Below are positions 9,267 through 18,192 of a stretch of DNA of 64,000 bases, piece by piece (within the stretch, counting starts at the first letter, position 1; each line of letters starts with the position of its first letter). Location of the stretch: the NCBI RefSeq assembly GCF_045310695.1, contig NZ_JBJIAA010000009.1, positions 124,001 through 188,000 of the forward strand, read 5' to 3'. Source of the stretch: Clostridium_S neuense (GTDB taxonomy: Bacteria > Bacillota > Clostridia > Clostridiales > Clostridiaceae). The notes under the pieces are model-generated. The model was not told where the DNA came from, did not search any database, and saw only the letters and a program-made list of their open reading frames with translations. The translations under genes and the position numbers were made by a program.

Positions 9267-9762
9267 TATCAATTCCAAATTTATTTAATATTTCTTCTTC
9301 TCTTACCCTCATTTTTTTCTTATCAGCTTCCTCCATATGATCATATCCCATCAAATGAAGCACCGAATGTACTGTAAGATATAAAACTTCTCTTAAAAAG
9401 GAATGACCATATTCTATGCTCTGCTCCTTTGCCCTTTCAAGAGAAATCGCTATATCACCTATGACAAGCCTTCCCTCATCTAAGTATGTATCATCAAATT
9501 TATAATTGGAATATACATCCTTAAAAACCATACCTTCCGGATATTCAAGCATAGGAAATGAAAGTACATCTGTAGCATTATCGACCTTTCTAGTTTCTCT
9601 ATTTATATTTCTTATTTCATCATTATCAATTAATATTACAGAAACTTCATAAGGTGGATTAACGCCTTCTTCCTTAAGCCCATAATCAATTATTTCCTTT
9701 ATCTTATCGTAAAGTTCCTCTTCTACCTCAATAGCCTTTTGTCTATTATCTATAAAAATCAT
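9262..9762 (-). CDS. ybeY: endoribonuclease YbeY
   Basis: YbeY is a zinc-dependent RNase for 16S rRNA 3' maturation and ribosome quality control. The signature H-x3-H-x5-H is present in VHSVLHLMGYDH (His132, His136, His142). The protein has 166 residues, as usual. Its start lies 7 nt from the pgpH stop, with GGAG upstream, so it is cotranscribed with pgpH. A strong hairpin covers its stop codon. Confidence 0.96.
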   Translation of the reverse strand: MIFIDNRQKAIEVEEELYDKIKEIIDYGLKEEGVNPPYEVSVILIDNDEIRNINRETRKVDNATDVLSFPMLEYPEGMVFKDVYSNYKFDDTYLDEGRLVIGDIAISLERAKEQSIEYGHSFLREVLYLTVHSVLHLMGYDHMEEADKKKMRVREEEILNKFGIDR

Positions 9763-9768
9763 AAAAAT

Positions 9769-11832
9769 TTACTCCTTTTGCTTTTTTAATTCGCTTTTGT
9801 CAACGGGATATTCTATTCTTTGATGATATATCCCAAGCAATGCTTTTAAAAATGCTTTCCTTATTTCTCCAATATCTTTTAAAGTAAGGTCACAATTGCT
9901 CAATTGCCCATCATTTAATCTTTCATTTATTATATTGTTTATCATCTCTTCAACTTTACATTTAGTAGGCTCATGTATAGATCTTACAGCTGCTTCTATA
10001 CTGTCAGCAAGCATTATAATTGCAATTTCCTTGCTTTCTGGAACAGGCCCAGGGTATCTAAAGTTCTCTTCTTTTACTTCATCAGGATTTTCACTTGAAT
10101 TCTTAAGTGTTATATAAAAATACTTAACTAAAGTATTGCCATGATGCTGCTGAATTGCATTCTGTATTATCTCTGGTATTTTATACTCCTTTGCAAGTTC
10201 TATACCATCCTTTACGTGAGAAATTATAACAAGAGCACTTAAATTAGGATTTATCTTAGAGTGAGGATTTTCAACTCCAATTTGATTTTCCTTAAAAAAA
10301 TACGGTCTCTTTATTTTTCCTATATCATGGTAGTATGCAGACACTCTTGCAAGAAGTGGATTTCCACCAACCTTCTCAACGGCAACCTCTGCAAGATTAG
10401 CTACCATTATGCTGTGGTGATAAGTTCCTGGTGCTTCCATAAGAAGTTTCTTCATAAGTGGATGATTAGGATCCGATAATTCAAGAAGCTTGACCGATGT
10501 AACTATTCCAAATATATTTTCAAAAATAGGTAAAAATCCTATAGTAAGTATTGAAGATAAAATACCTCCCACAAAAGTAAATGCTGCTTTTTGTACATTA
10601 TCTATAACATTGTTACTGAGCAAAAATCCAACAGAAAATGCTACAATTGCACTTACAAAAGCTATAAACATAGCGGCATAAATTGTATCGCTTCTCTCCT
10701 GCATCTTTCTAAATACTATTGACACTAAAATACAGCTTAATATTGTAAGCATAATTATTTCTGTATTAAACTCACATACTGCAGAAATTAAAATACTATT
10801 TAGTATACTTTCTATTAACGCTATTTTGTAATCTAAAAGAAGCGTTAACAGCATAGGTATGCAGGCAAGTGGTATCAAAAATGGTGAAATAACACTTATT
10901 GTTCTTGCCAATACGATTGATATTATGTTTAAAATAAATACCATTAAAAGCTTTGCATTGTCATTATAAATTTGCCTATAATATTTAAATATATAATATG
11001 TTTCAAGAAACAACATTAAAGAAACAAGCATAGCTAAACTAATATATATATACCAATTATAATTATTTTTACTGTTTAAAAGCCCCAAATCTTCAAGTAT
11101 TGCAATTTCATTTGCAGTTACTGGTTCTCCCTCTTTAACAATTACCTGTTCCTTTTTTACCATAACAGGGGAAACCTTTTTTGCGATTTCTTCCTTAATA
11201 TCTTTAGTTTTTTCAGCATCATATGTCATATTAGTCTTTATATATGAATAAGCTATATTCTTTGCTAAATTGTCTTCAATTTTATTTAATTTATCACTTT
11301 TAAGCTGTGCATCTACAGCTTCCTTTGCCTTCTTAATATCTTGCAAGTTATCGTCACGTATTTCGCCTTTATATATCTCCTTAATAGTCTTAACTAAAAC
11401 TTGCTGTAAATTTTTTATATCGTCTTTGCTCATCGATAAAATTGTATTTACATCACTATCGCTAATATTTATCGTAATAGAACCCTTTAATTGTTCTAAT
11501 TTTTTAGCATTATCAGAATTAGTATCCTTAACAGAATTTATAACAGCAAAATTTCCATTTAAATCATTTAAGCTATCATCCAATACTTGAGAGTTTTTAT
11601 TATACTGAAGTCCTACAGAATTTACTGCTTGATTTATTCTATCATTAGTTGCATTTCTATCTTTTACGTCTCTAGGTGCTTTTATATCTACCTTAGCAAT
11701 ATCTCCTTCTTTTAAATTATACTTTTTAGTAATTAAAGATGTTAAAATGATTCCAAAAATAATGAAAAAGGAAGCTAATAAAATCAACATCTTTTTAACG
11801 TCATTTCTTTTCATAAGCATAAATATTTTCAT
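9769..11832 (-). CDS. pgpH: HD-domain membrane phosphohydrolase (PgpH/YqfF family)
   Basis: The protein has one N-terminal membrane helix, a large extracytoplasmic 7TMR-HDED domain (about residues 40-260), seven predicted membrane helices (about 270-450) and a cytoplasmic HD domain. The HD motif is seen in TYHHSIMVANLAEVA and YYHDIGKIKRP. In Listeria this family hydrolyses cyclic di-AMP, so a c-di-AMP phosphodiesterase role is likely here. ATG 11832 is chosen over 11838 because GGGTG is about 8 nt away from it. It lies between yqfD and ybeY, but two tandem structured repeats separate it from yqfD. Confidence 0.93.
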   Translation of the reverse strand: MKIFMLMKRNDVKKMLILLASFFIIFGIILTSLITKKYNLKEGDIAKVDIKAPRDVKDRNATNDRINQAVNSVGLQYNKNSQVLDDSLNDLNGNFAVINSVKDTNSDNAKKLEQLKGSITINISDSDVNTILSMSKDDIKNLQQVLVKTIKEIYKGEIRDDNLQDIKKAKEAVDAQLKSDKLNKIEDNLAKNIAYSYIKTNMTYDAEKTKDIKEEIAKKVSPVMVKKEQVIVKEGEPVTANEIAILEDLGLLNSKNNYNWYIYISLAMLVSLMLFLETYYIFKYYRQIYNDNAKLLMVFILNIISIVLARTISVISPFLIPLACIPMLLTLLLDYKIALIESILNSILISAVCEFNTEIIMLTILSCILVSIVFRKMQERSDTIYAAMFIAFVSAIVAFSVGFLLSNNVIDNVQKAAFTFVGGILSSILTIGFLPIFENIFGIVTSVKLLELSDPNHPLMKKLLMEAPGTYHHSIMVANLAEVAVEKVGGNPLLARVSAYYHDIGKIKRPYFFKENQIGVENPHSKINPNLSALVIISHVKDGIELAKEYKIPEIIQNAIQQHHGNTLVKYFYITLKNSSENPDEVKEENFRYPGPVPESKEIAIIMLADSIEAAVRSIHEPTKCKVEEMINNIINERLNDGQLSNCDLTLKDIGEIRKAFLKALLGIYHQRIEYPVDKSELKKQKE

Positions 11833-11867
11833 CACCATTCACCCTTTTGTTTAACACTGCTTATATA

Positions 11868-11971
11868 TATAGTGAAACTAACTCAACTACAAACTATATA
11901 TGCACCATAATCCCTTGAAGATTGGTATTTTGGAACATAAATAGTTTAAATTCCACAGTAGTTTCACTATA
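11868..11971. repeat. structured intergenic repeat, copy 2
   Basis: Terminal TATAGTGAAAC and GTTTCACTATA form a perfect 11-bp stem enclosing nested AAACTAT/ATAGTTT and CCA/TGG segments. It abuts the next repeat with no gap and lies inside the yqfD-pgpH operon. Its inner layout (CTAACTCAACT, then GCACCATAA) parallels the copies at 3165 and 11972. Confidence 0.8.
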
Positions 11972-12067
11972 GATAAACCGCTTCAACTATTGAAATTCAT
12001 GTGCACCAAAATGCCTAGAGAACGGCATTTTGGTACAAATAAATTTCAAGTTTCAGAGTGGTTTATC
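11972..12067. repeat. structured intergenic repeat, copy 3
   Basis: Terminal GATAAACC and GGTTTATC pair, ATTGAAATT/AATTTCAA-type arms continue the stem, and an inner hairpin CCAAAATGCC/GGCATTTTGG caps it. It lies directly next to copy 2 and ends 4 nt before the yqfD stop, so it would be transcribed with yqfD. Confidence 0.85.
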
Positions 12068-12071
12068 TTTA

Positions 12072-13205
12072 TTACTGTACAGCTCCAATATTCTCTTCAG
12101 TTACCACTAAAATTCTAATTGTACACAAATCGCCACTTGTTGTTGTATCAACACTTTTATTAATTATCTTTATATTTTTATCAAATTTAGAAGTGATTTT
12201 TTTATACATTTCATCAGCTTCACTATTAACAAGCTTTTCTTTATTTTGTTTTTCTAATTTATCCTTAACTTCATAATATGTCTCTTTTTTGAAAAAGAAA
12301 TTATCATCTATTATTCTATCATATTTCTTAAACTTGTTTGCGCTTTTTTTTAAATAAATTTTTTTATTTCCAATTTTTATATAATAATTTTCCATCTCCC
12401 GTCCTGTTCTCACCCTAACATGCTTAGATAAGCTTACATCAACAGATTTTTCATAGGAAACTTGTGCAATTACACTTCCTTCAGCATGAACGCTATAAGT
12501 ACTTCCTTCCTTACCCTGTTCTCCCTTTATAAGTACTTGTCCTTTTTTAACAACATCACCAGTCTTAACAGCAGCAGTACCGGATTTTGTATAGACCCTA
12601 AGTACATAACCATCCTTTCCAGCAACAATATCGCAAGGATTTGTATCATTTACTATCTGAGGTGGCTCCTGCCTCTCAGCTATATTAACCTTAAGATGAG
12701 AGCCATATATTCTAACTCTGGCCCACATAATATCATTATTTCTAAGAGCAAGCTTCTTTTCAATATCATATACATTTAAACTACTTTTGTTTATCCCAGG
12801 TCTTATACCTAAATTATATAATTGCATTCTTATGTTATATGGTGGTACATTTCTTTCCGTACTTATATCAATTCCCCATATAAAACTAGCTAAATAATGT
12901 ATTAAAAATATAAACGCTGCAACCCCTATGACTAGGGAAAATCGATTCTTTAACTTAATCAAAAAAAATCCAATTCCTCTGGTTTTTATTATTTTAATCC
13001 TTGATTTTGTTTTAGAAGCTAATTCCTTTATCTTTCTGTAATCCCTAAGTTCAACTTCTATGCGAATTAAATTCATATCTATTCTGTGTACTTCTATTAG
13101 TTTTATTTTATTTTTCCAAAGTAAATTTAAAAATTCCTCAATTTTTTTTGTTCTAACTTCTACTGTTATATAAGCATTTTTTGTTTTTTCAAATTTAATT
13201 TTCAT
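12072..13205 (-). CDS. yqfD: sporulation protein YqfD
   Basis: YqfD is a membrane-anchored protein of the clostridial/bacillar sporulation set, in the sigma-E regulon of B. subtilis. One membrane helix sits near residues 88-108, followed by an extracytoplasmic part with a region around GKDGYVLRVYTKSGTAAVKTGDVV that resembles a biotinyl/lipoyl-like barrel. ATG 13205 is preferred: GGAG lies 9 nt upstream and the start overlaps the end of yqfC, indicating translational coupling. The longer frame to 13247 has no ribosome site. The biochemical role is unknown. Confidence 0.9.
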   Translation of the reverse strand: MKIKFEKTKNAYITVEVRTKKIEEFLNLLWKNKIKLIEVHRIDMNLIRIEVELRDYRKIKELASKTKSRIKIIKTRGIGFFLIKLKNRFSLVIGVAAFIFLIHYLASFIWGIDISTERNVPPYNIRMQLYNLGIRPGINKSSLNVYDIEKKLALRNNDIMWARVRIYGSHLKVNIAERQEPPQIVNDTNPCDIVAGKDGYVLRVYTKSGTAAVKTGDVVKKGQVLIKGEQGKEGSTYSVHAEGSVIAQVSYEKSVDVSLSKHVRVRTGREMENYYIKIGNKKIYLKKSANKFKKYDRIIDDNFFFKKETYYEVKDKLEKQNKEKLVNSEADEMYKKITSKFDKNIKIINKSVDTTTSGDLCTIRILVVTEENIGAVQ

Positions 13206-13497
13206 CACTATCATCTCCATACATAATGGCTTTGAATTTACCACCAATTATTATTGTACTTTTCCCTATAAAAAGAATTTCAAGTTTAATCCCTTTTACT
13301 CTTATAATTCCCGATGTAGTGCTTACTTCAATTAAATTTTCATTGAAGGTAAGAATTTCTTTATGATTTTCTATGGATATCTCTTCATTGCCTAAGATTG
13401 AAATGTCTATTTTCGGTATATCCATAACTATATCAGTTGGGAAATCCAGCTTATTTGCTATACTCCTTTTTATGTTACTTAATCTAAATTTCTTCAC
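13195..13497 (-). CDS. yqfC: sporulation protein YqfC
   Basis: This 100-residue protein belongs to the YabP/YqfC family, whose YabP member takes part in spore coat assembly. The body with MDIPKIDISILGNEEISIEN and a beta-rich C terminus fits. It overlaps yqfD by 11 nt, the standard yqfC-yqfD pair. Two hairpins upstream separate it from yqeY, so it probably has its own, likely sporulation-specific, promoter. Confidence 0.9.
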   Translation of the reverse strand: MKKFRLSNIKRSIANKLDFPTDIVMDIPKIDISILGNEEISIENHKEILTFNENLIEVSTTSGIIRVKGIKLEILFIGKSTIIIGGKFKAIMYGDDSDEN

Positions 13498-13578
13498 CCT
13501 TCCACCCTCAAACGTTACAACACTTCCATATTAATTTATGACTTTAAACTACGATAAATTACTCCAAAAAATAAAAAT

Positions 13579-13601
13579 GGAAAGAATATTAAATTCTTTC
13601 C
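13579..13601 (-). terminator. hairpin with U-rich tail
   Basis: GGAAAGAAT (13579-13587) pairs with ATTCTTTCC (13593-13601). On the minus strand it is followed by ATTTTTATTTTTT, so it reads as an intrinsic terminator upstream of yqfC. Confidence 0.7.
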
Positions 13602-13636
13602 ACCATAATACCTTGCTTTTAAAAATAAGCTAATAA

Positions 13637-13659
13637 AAGATCCGGAATTACCGGATCTT
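13637..13659 (-). terminator. terminator after yqeY
   Basis: AAGATCCGG (13637-13645) pairs with CCGGATCTT (13651-13659), followed by TTATT on the minus strand. It lies 10 nt past the yqeY stop. Confidence 0.8.
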
Positions 13660-13668
13660 ATTACATTC

Positions 13669-14118
13669 TTATTTATTATTTAAAAACTCTTTTACAAGTT
13701 TATTAACTAATGAACCGTCCGCACGTCCTTTTGTTTTAGGACTTACAGATTTCATTACTTTTCCCATGTCCTTCATGCTATTTGCACCAATTTCTTTAAC
13801 TACATCACTAATAATACTTTTTATCTCGTCTTCAGTCAATTGCTGAGGAAGGTAATTCATAAGGATTTTAATCTCATTATTAGCTTTATCAACTAAATCT
13901 TGCCTATTACCTTTTTCAAACTCAACTAAAGCTTCTCGCCTCTGTTTAACTTCTTTTGATAAAACCTCAATAACTTTTGAATCGTCTAACTTTTCGTTTC
14001 CAGTTTTCTCAACTTGTAAAACAGCAGCTCTAGCCATACTGATTATGTTAGCCTTAAATTTGTCGCCACTTTTCAAGGCTTCTTTCCAATCTTGCTGTAG
14101 TTTTTCCTTAAGGGACAT
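13669..14118 (-). CDS. yqeY: YqeY-like protein (GatB/YqeY domain)
   Basis: This 149-residue cytoplasmic protein matches the YqeY family, related to the helical tail of GatB amidotransferase. Recognisable parts are SLKEKLQQDWKEALKSGDK at the start, KQRREALVEFEKGNRQDLV in the middle and the C-terminal GRADGSLVNKLVKEFL. It lies 20 nt downstream of rpsU, the usual rpsU-yqeY pair. The function is not established. Confidence 0.93.
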   Translation of the reverse strand: MSLKEKLQQDWKEALKSGDKFKANIISMARAAVLQVEKTGNEKLDDSKVIEVLSKEVKQRREALVEFEKGNRQDLVDKANNEIKILMNYLPQQLTEDEIKSIISDVVKEIGANSMKDMGKVMKSVSPKTKGRADGSLVNKLVKEFLNNK

Positions 14119-14138
14119 TCACGTACCTTCTTTCAAAC

Positions 14139-14315
14139 CTATTTAAACTTTCTTTTTCTAGCAGCTTCAGATTTTTTCTTTCTTTTTACACTAGGTTTTT
14201 CGTAGTGTTCTCTCTTTCTTACTTCTGAAAGAACCCCCGCTCTAGCACATTTTCTTTTAAATCTTCTTAAAGCACTCTCTAAAGATTCATTTTCGCCAAC
14301 TTTAATTTCTGACAT
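14139..14315 (-). CDS. rpsU: 30S ribosomal protein S21
   Basis: The 58-residue basic protein reads MSEIKVGENESLESALRRF, then FKRKCARAGVLSEVRKREHY and ends in a Lys/Arg-rich tail, all typical of S21. S21 joins the 30S platform and helps base pairing of the mRNA Shine-Dalgarno sequence with 16S rRNA. GGAGGGA precedes the ATG. It is followed directly by yqeY. Confidence 0.97.
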   Translation of the reverse strand: MSEIKVGENESLESALRRFKRKCARAGVLSEVRKREHYEKPSVKRKKKSEAARKRKFK

Positions 14316-14453
14316 CTATATCCCTCCCTCCGCTAGCTTAACTATAATTCAAATGCAGCTATTGGGCAAAATAACACAAAACAATTATACAACACATAAA
14401 GCTTTAATGTCAACAATTTCATGTATCCATAAAGCAATTTATATGCACAATTT

Positions 14454-14798
14454 TTAGCCTGGAGGCCAATTAAGGCTTCTACCTCCAAGTAAATGAAAAT
14501 GAACATGTGGAACACTTTGGCCACCATCTTCTCCACAGTTAGAAACTATTCTGTATCCACCTTCATCAATTCCAAGCTCTTTTACAAGTTTAGGAACAAT
14601 TTTAAATATATGTGCTATAGTTTCAGCTGCTTCGTCATCAACTTCATTTAAACTTGAAATATGCTTTTTAGGAATAATAAGCACATGTACTGGAGCTTCA
14701 GGATTTAAATCTTTAAAGCTTAATATTTTGTCATCCTCATATACTTTATTACTTGGTATTTCTCCATTTACTATTTTGCAAAAAATGCAGTCATTCAT
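14454..14798 (-). CDS. HIT family nucleotide-binding protein
   Basis: This 114-residue protein is a histidine triad hydrolase or transferase (HinT-like), acting on AMP-lysine-type or dinucleotide substrates. The triad is in PHVHFHLLGGR (His98, His100, His102), and the N-terminal CIFCKIVNGEIPS is typical. GGGGGTG lies upstream of the ATG. It sits between mtaB and rpsU. The physiological substrate is not evident. Confidence 0.95.
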   Translation of the reverse strand: MNDCIFCKIVNGEIPSNKVYEDDKILSFKDLNPEAPVHVLIIPKKHISSLNEVDDEAAETIAHIFKIVPKLVKELGIDEGGYRIVSNCGEDGGQSVPHVHFHLLGGRSLNWPPG

Positions 14799-14829
14799 AT
14801 AATCACCCCCTTCTAGTAATACAATATAA

Positions 14830-16134
14830 CTAATCTATAATTTCTCCAAATAGATATTCTCCTTTACAGGAAGTAATATTTACCTTCAATATAGATGAAG
14901 ATATATTCTTTTGGCTTTGTACTACCACTTTTATATAGTTAGCAGTATAACCTTCATAAAGTTCACTGTTATTTTCAAAATTGGTTTCAAAAAGCACCCT
15001 CATACTCCTTCCAATGAACTTACTTATAAATTCAATTTCATTTTTATTATTAAGTTCAATAAGCTTAGCACTTCTCTCTTCCTTTATGTTACCATCAACC
15101 TGATCCTTCATGTCTGCTGCCTTTGTTCCTTCTCTTTTAGAATATTTAAATACATGAGTTTTAGTAAGCTTTATATCCTTAAGAAAATTATAGGTTTCAT
15201 TAAACTCTCTCTCAGTTTCACCAGGAAACCCGACAATAACATCTGTTGTTATTGATACATCATCTATATTTTCCCTAAGCTTTTCTACAATATTCTTGTA
15301 TTCTTCGGGCGTGTAATGTCTATTCATTCTTTTTAGAGTATCTGCACACCCACTTTGAAGTGATAAATGAAAATGAGGGCACATTTTTTTCATAGTTTTT
15401 ATCTTTTCAATCACTTCGTCTGTGAAAAATGTTGGTTCAATAGAACCTATTCTTATTCTCTCTATTCCCTCAATTTTTTCGGCCTCTTCAATAATTTTAA
15501 TTAAATCCCAATCATTTTTAAGGTCGATACCGTAAGATGCTATGTGTATTCCTGATAATATAATTTCCTTAAAACCATGCTTTGCAAGTTCTTTTATCTC
15601 CTGTATCACCTTGTCAGGATCTTTACTGCATATTCCACCTCTTGCATATGGTATTAAGCAGTAGGAACAGAATCTATTACAGCCGTCTTGTATTTTTAGA
15701 AATGCTCTTGTTTTATCATGATATTCTTCTATTTTTAAATCTTCAAATTTCTTATCTCTGAAAACATCCTTGACATTTACTATTTGCTTTCTTTCTCCAA
15801 TAAATTCATTTAGATATTTTATTATATCTCCTTTATTTTTAGTACCAAGTACTATGTCAACTCCATTTATCTTAGATACTTTTTCCGGCTCAACTTGTGA
15901 ATAGCATCCCACAACTGCTATGAGAGCATCCTCATTTAATTTTTTTGCCTTACTTATCATTTGTCTTGATTTTCTATCACCCATGTTTGTAACTGTACAT
16001 GTGTTTATAACATAAACATCAGCCTTGTCTTCTGGCTCAACAAGTTCATACCCCTCTTTGATAAACTTTTCAGCCATAGCTTCGCTTTCATAGGAATTTA
16101 CTCTGCATCCGAGTGTGATAAAAGCAACCTTCAT
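14830..16134 (-). CDS. mtaB: tRNA (N6-threonylcarbamoyl-A37) methylthiotransferase MtaB
   Basis: MtaB converts t6A37 to ms2t6A37 in tRNAs reading ANN codons, using two iron-sulfur clusters. The N-terminal MTTase domain has Cys10, Cys46 and Cys77; the radical SAM motif is Cys152-x3-Cys156-x2-Cys159 in GCNRFCSYCLIPYARG. A C-terminal TRAM-like segment is present. MKVAFITLGCRVNSYESE is characteristic of MtaB, not of MiaB or RimO. The start overlaps the stop of rsmE by one base, so the two are translationally coupled. Confidence 0.95.
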   Translation of the reverse strand: MKVAFITLGCRVNSYESEAMAEKFIKEGYELVEPEDKADVYVINTCTVTNMGDRKSRQMISKAKKLNEDALIAVVGCYSQVEPEKVSKINGVDIVLGTKNKGDIIKYLNEFIGERKQIVNVKDVFRDKKFEDLKIEEYHDKTRAFLKIQDGCNRFCSYCLIPYARGGICSKDPDKVIQEIKELAKHGFKEIILSGIHIASYGIDLKNDWDLIKIIEEAEKIEGIERIRIGSIEPTFFTDEVIEKIKTMKKMCPHFHLSLQSGCADTLKRMNRHYTPEEYKNIVEKLRENIDDVSITTDVIVGFPGETEREFNETYNFLKDIKLTKTHVFKYSKREGTKAADMKDQVDGNIKEERSAKLIELNNKNEIEFISKFIGRSMRVLFETNFENNSELYEGYTANYIKVVVQSQKNISSSILKVNITSCKGEYLFGEIID

Positions 16135-16886
16135 TATAAATTTCCTCCAATATCGGATAGTTCATACATAACAAGAGAAGTACATACAAATCCTGCCGTT
16201 TCAGTTCTAAGAATTCTAGGTCCTAATGTAATTATATGTGCTCCAATTTGTTTTAGTTCTTCTATTTCTTCTTCATCAAAACCGCCCTCTGGTCCTATTA
16301 CAACTGCTGCACTTTTAATATTGCCACCTTTTATCTCCTGCATTACTTTTTTTAGTCCAATACCTGTTTGATTTTCATAAGGAACTAACACAAGATCAAA
16401 ATCTTTTAGCTTATAAAGCATGTCATTAAATTCAATTACATTGTTTACTTTAGTTATTAAACTTCTTTTACTTTGCTTACATGCTTCAAATGCAATTCTA
16501 TTCCATCTATCAAGCTTCTTAAATTCCTTCATTTCACTTTTTACAACTACTCTTTTCATAATGACAGGATTTATTTCCTTTAGCCCAAGTTCGCAGCCTT
16601 TTTGAACTATAATATCCATTTTAGCTGCCTTAGGTACTCCTTGAAACAGGTAAACATCAAGAGGGCTTTCATTGTTTATCTCTAATTTTTCTGTAATTTT
16701 AGCTTCTACAACATTTTTATCTATATGAGTTATTTCTGCTATAAATTCCTCTCCACTACAGTTATTTATGCTTATTTTTTCTCCCTCTTTAAGTCTTAAG
16801 ACTTTATATATATGTTTCACATCGTCGCCATATATATTTACAATATCACTTACTATGTTTTCTTTGGCGACAAAAAATTTGTGCAT
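16134..16886 (-). CDS. rsmE: 16S rRNA (uracil1498-N3)-methyltransferase
   Basis: RsmE methylates U1498 of 16S rRNA. The protein has an N-terminal PUA-like domain (DVKHIYKVLRLKEGE) and a SPOUT methyltransferase fold whose knot includes VVIGPEGGFDEEE and LGPRILRTETAG, the SAM-binding motifs. At 250 residues it is normal. It lies between prmA and mtaB, and the four genes prmA-rsmE-mtaB-HIT look like one transcription unit. Confidence 0.96.
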   Translation of the reverse strand: MHKFFVAKENIVSDIVNIYGDDVKHIYKVLRLKEGEKISINNCSGEEFIAEITHIDKNVVEAKITEKLEINNESPLDVYLFQGVPKAAKMDIIVQKGCELGLKEINPVIMKRVVVKSEMKEFKKLDRWNRIAFEACKQSKRSLITKVNNVIEFNDMLYKLKDFDLVLVPYENQTGIGLKKVMQEIKGGNIKSAAVVIGPEGGFDEEEIEELKQIGAHIITLGPRILRTETAGFVCTSLVMYELSDIGGNL

Positions 16887-16912
16887 ATTCTAAAACACTC
16901 TCCTTAAATATT

Positions 16913-17848
16913 TTATGCTTTTGCAACAATACAAACCCATTCTCCCTGATTATTAACTTCTATTATATCAAATTTATTTTTTCTCAATTCTTCAATTACA
17001 TCCTTAGCTCTATCTTTTATTATACCAGATGATATAAAATATCCTCCCTTTGTAATAAATTTATTTACATCAGGTATTAAGATTTTTATAACTTCTGCAA
17101 TAATATTTGCTACAATTACATTTGCTTTGCCTTCTACAACTTCCATTAAATCTCCGTGCTTAATCTCAATGTTATCTAAATTATTGTACTTTAAATTTTG
17201 CCTTGCCGAATCTACTGCAACAGGATCAAGATCCACACCTAAAACTTTACTTGCATTTAACTTGGCTGCTGAAATAGCAAGTATACCAGAACCTGTTCCT
17301 ATATCAAAAACAGTTGAATTATCGTCTACATACCTTTCAAGTGCCTGTATGCACATTCTTGTGGTTTCATGCGTTCCTGTTCCAAATGCCATTCCTGGAT
17401 CAAGTTCAACAACTAATTCGTAATCTTTAGGGTCATATTTTTCCCATATAGGCTTTACTACAATTCTAGCACCAACCTTAGTAGGCTTATAATATTTTTT
17501 CCAGTTATTTTCCCAATCCTGTTCATTGACCTTATTACTTATTACAAGTCCCTTACCTTTATCTATTCCAAATTCATGTAAGTTGTCAATGCTTTTTTTT
17601 ATGTATTCAAGGTTATTTTCAAATTCGTCATCTTCTTTATAATAACCCTTTATTACTGCACCTTCTTTTATGTTGAGAAGTTTTTCATCAAAATAATCCC
17701 AGTCACCATGATGTTTTTTCTTAAATTCAACATCATTTGAATCTTCAATGGAAACTCCCTTAACAGGTGTATTGTAAAGTATTCCTGTAACTGCCTCAAC
17801 AGCTTCACTACTTGTTACAATACTAACTTCTATCCAATCTTTATCCAA
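16913..17848 (-). CDS. prmA: ribosomal protein L11 methyltransferase
   Basis: PrmA trimethylates ribosomal protein L11. The N-terminal substrate-binding domain is followed by a class I SAM fold with VFDIGTGSGILAISAAKL and the NIIAEV catalytic-loop region; DPGMAFGTGTHETTRMC is the family signature. It has 311 residues. A terminator hairpin lies just upstream, between it and the small gene at 17923, so it may have its own promoter there. Position next to dnaJ is conserved in Firmicutes. Confidence 0.96.
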   Translation of the reverse strand: MDKDWIEVSIVTSSEAVEAVTGILYNTPVKGVSIEDSNDVEFKKKHHGDWDYFDEKLLNIKEGAVIKGYYKEDDEFENNLEYIKKSIDNLHEFGIDKGKGLVISNKVNEQDWENNWKKYYKPTKVGARIVVKPIWEKYDPKDYELVVELDPGMAFGTGTHETTRMCIQALERYVDDNSTVFDIGTGSGILAISAAKLNASKVLGVDLDPVAVDSARQNLKYNNLDNIEIKHGDLMEVVEGKANVIVANIIAEVIKILIPDVNKFITKGGYFISSGIIKDRAKDVIEELRKNKFDIIEVNNQGEWVCIVAKA

Positions 17849-17880
17849 TTTTATTCCTCCAAATATATTATTTACAAAAA

Positions 17881-17910
17881 TACAAGTAAGACATTTAATT
17901 CTTACTTGTA
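17881..17910 (-). terminator. terminator after the 59-residue gene
   Basis: A perfect 10-bp stem, TACAAGTAAG with CTTACTTGTA, is followed on the minus strand by TTTTTG. It lies 13 nt past the stop of the small gene at 17923. Confidence 0.8.
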
Positions 17911-17922
17911 CTTAATATTGTA

Positions 17923-18102
17923 TCAATCTTTCACTTGACTATCTATTTTGCTAAGGAGTTTTTTGTAACCTCTTATTACATTTCTGAGTTCATCTTCACT
18001 ATCTTCATATTCTTCATCCATATCGTAACGTAATTCTTGTATTCTCGTGTTTATAAGATTCTTTATTTTCTTTACCTCACTTACGTCAAGATCAAGCATC
18101 AT
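17923..18102 (-). CDS. small acidic helical protein, unknown
   Basis: This 59-residue ORF starts with two Met codons (18102, 18099) behind GGAAGGA. It is rich in charged residues (VSEVKKIKNLINTRIQEL, then DMDEEYEDSEDEL) and probably forms two helices. It lies between dnaJ and prmA and has its own terminator, which supports it as a real gene. I know no function; it might be expressed with the chaperone operon. Confidence 0.7.
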   Translation of the reverse strand: MMLDLDVSEVKKIKNLINTRIQELRYDMDEEYEDSEDELRNVIRGYKKLLSKIDSQVKD

Positions 18103-18192
18103 AGAGCATCATTCCTTCCACATCATAGTCAAATTACTTGTGATAATTAACTATATTCTATATTATGCTCTAAAATCCTTCTTTAAAACAGT

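Noticed and set aside
14342..14536. Minus-strand ORF overlapping the HIT gene end
   Set aside because: It overlaps the conserved HIT histidine triad in another frame and has no family match.
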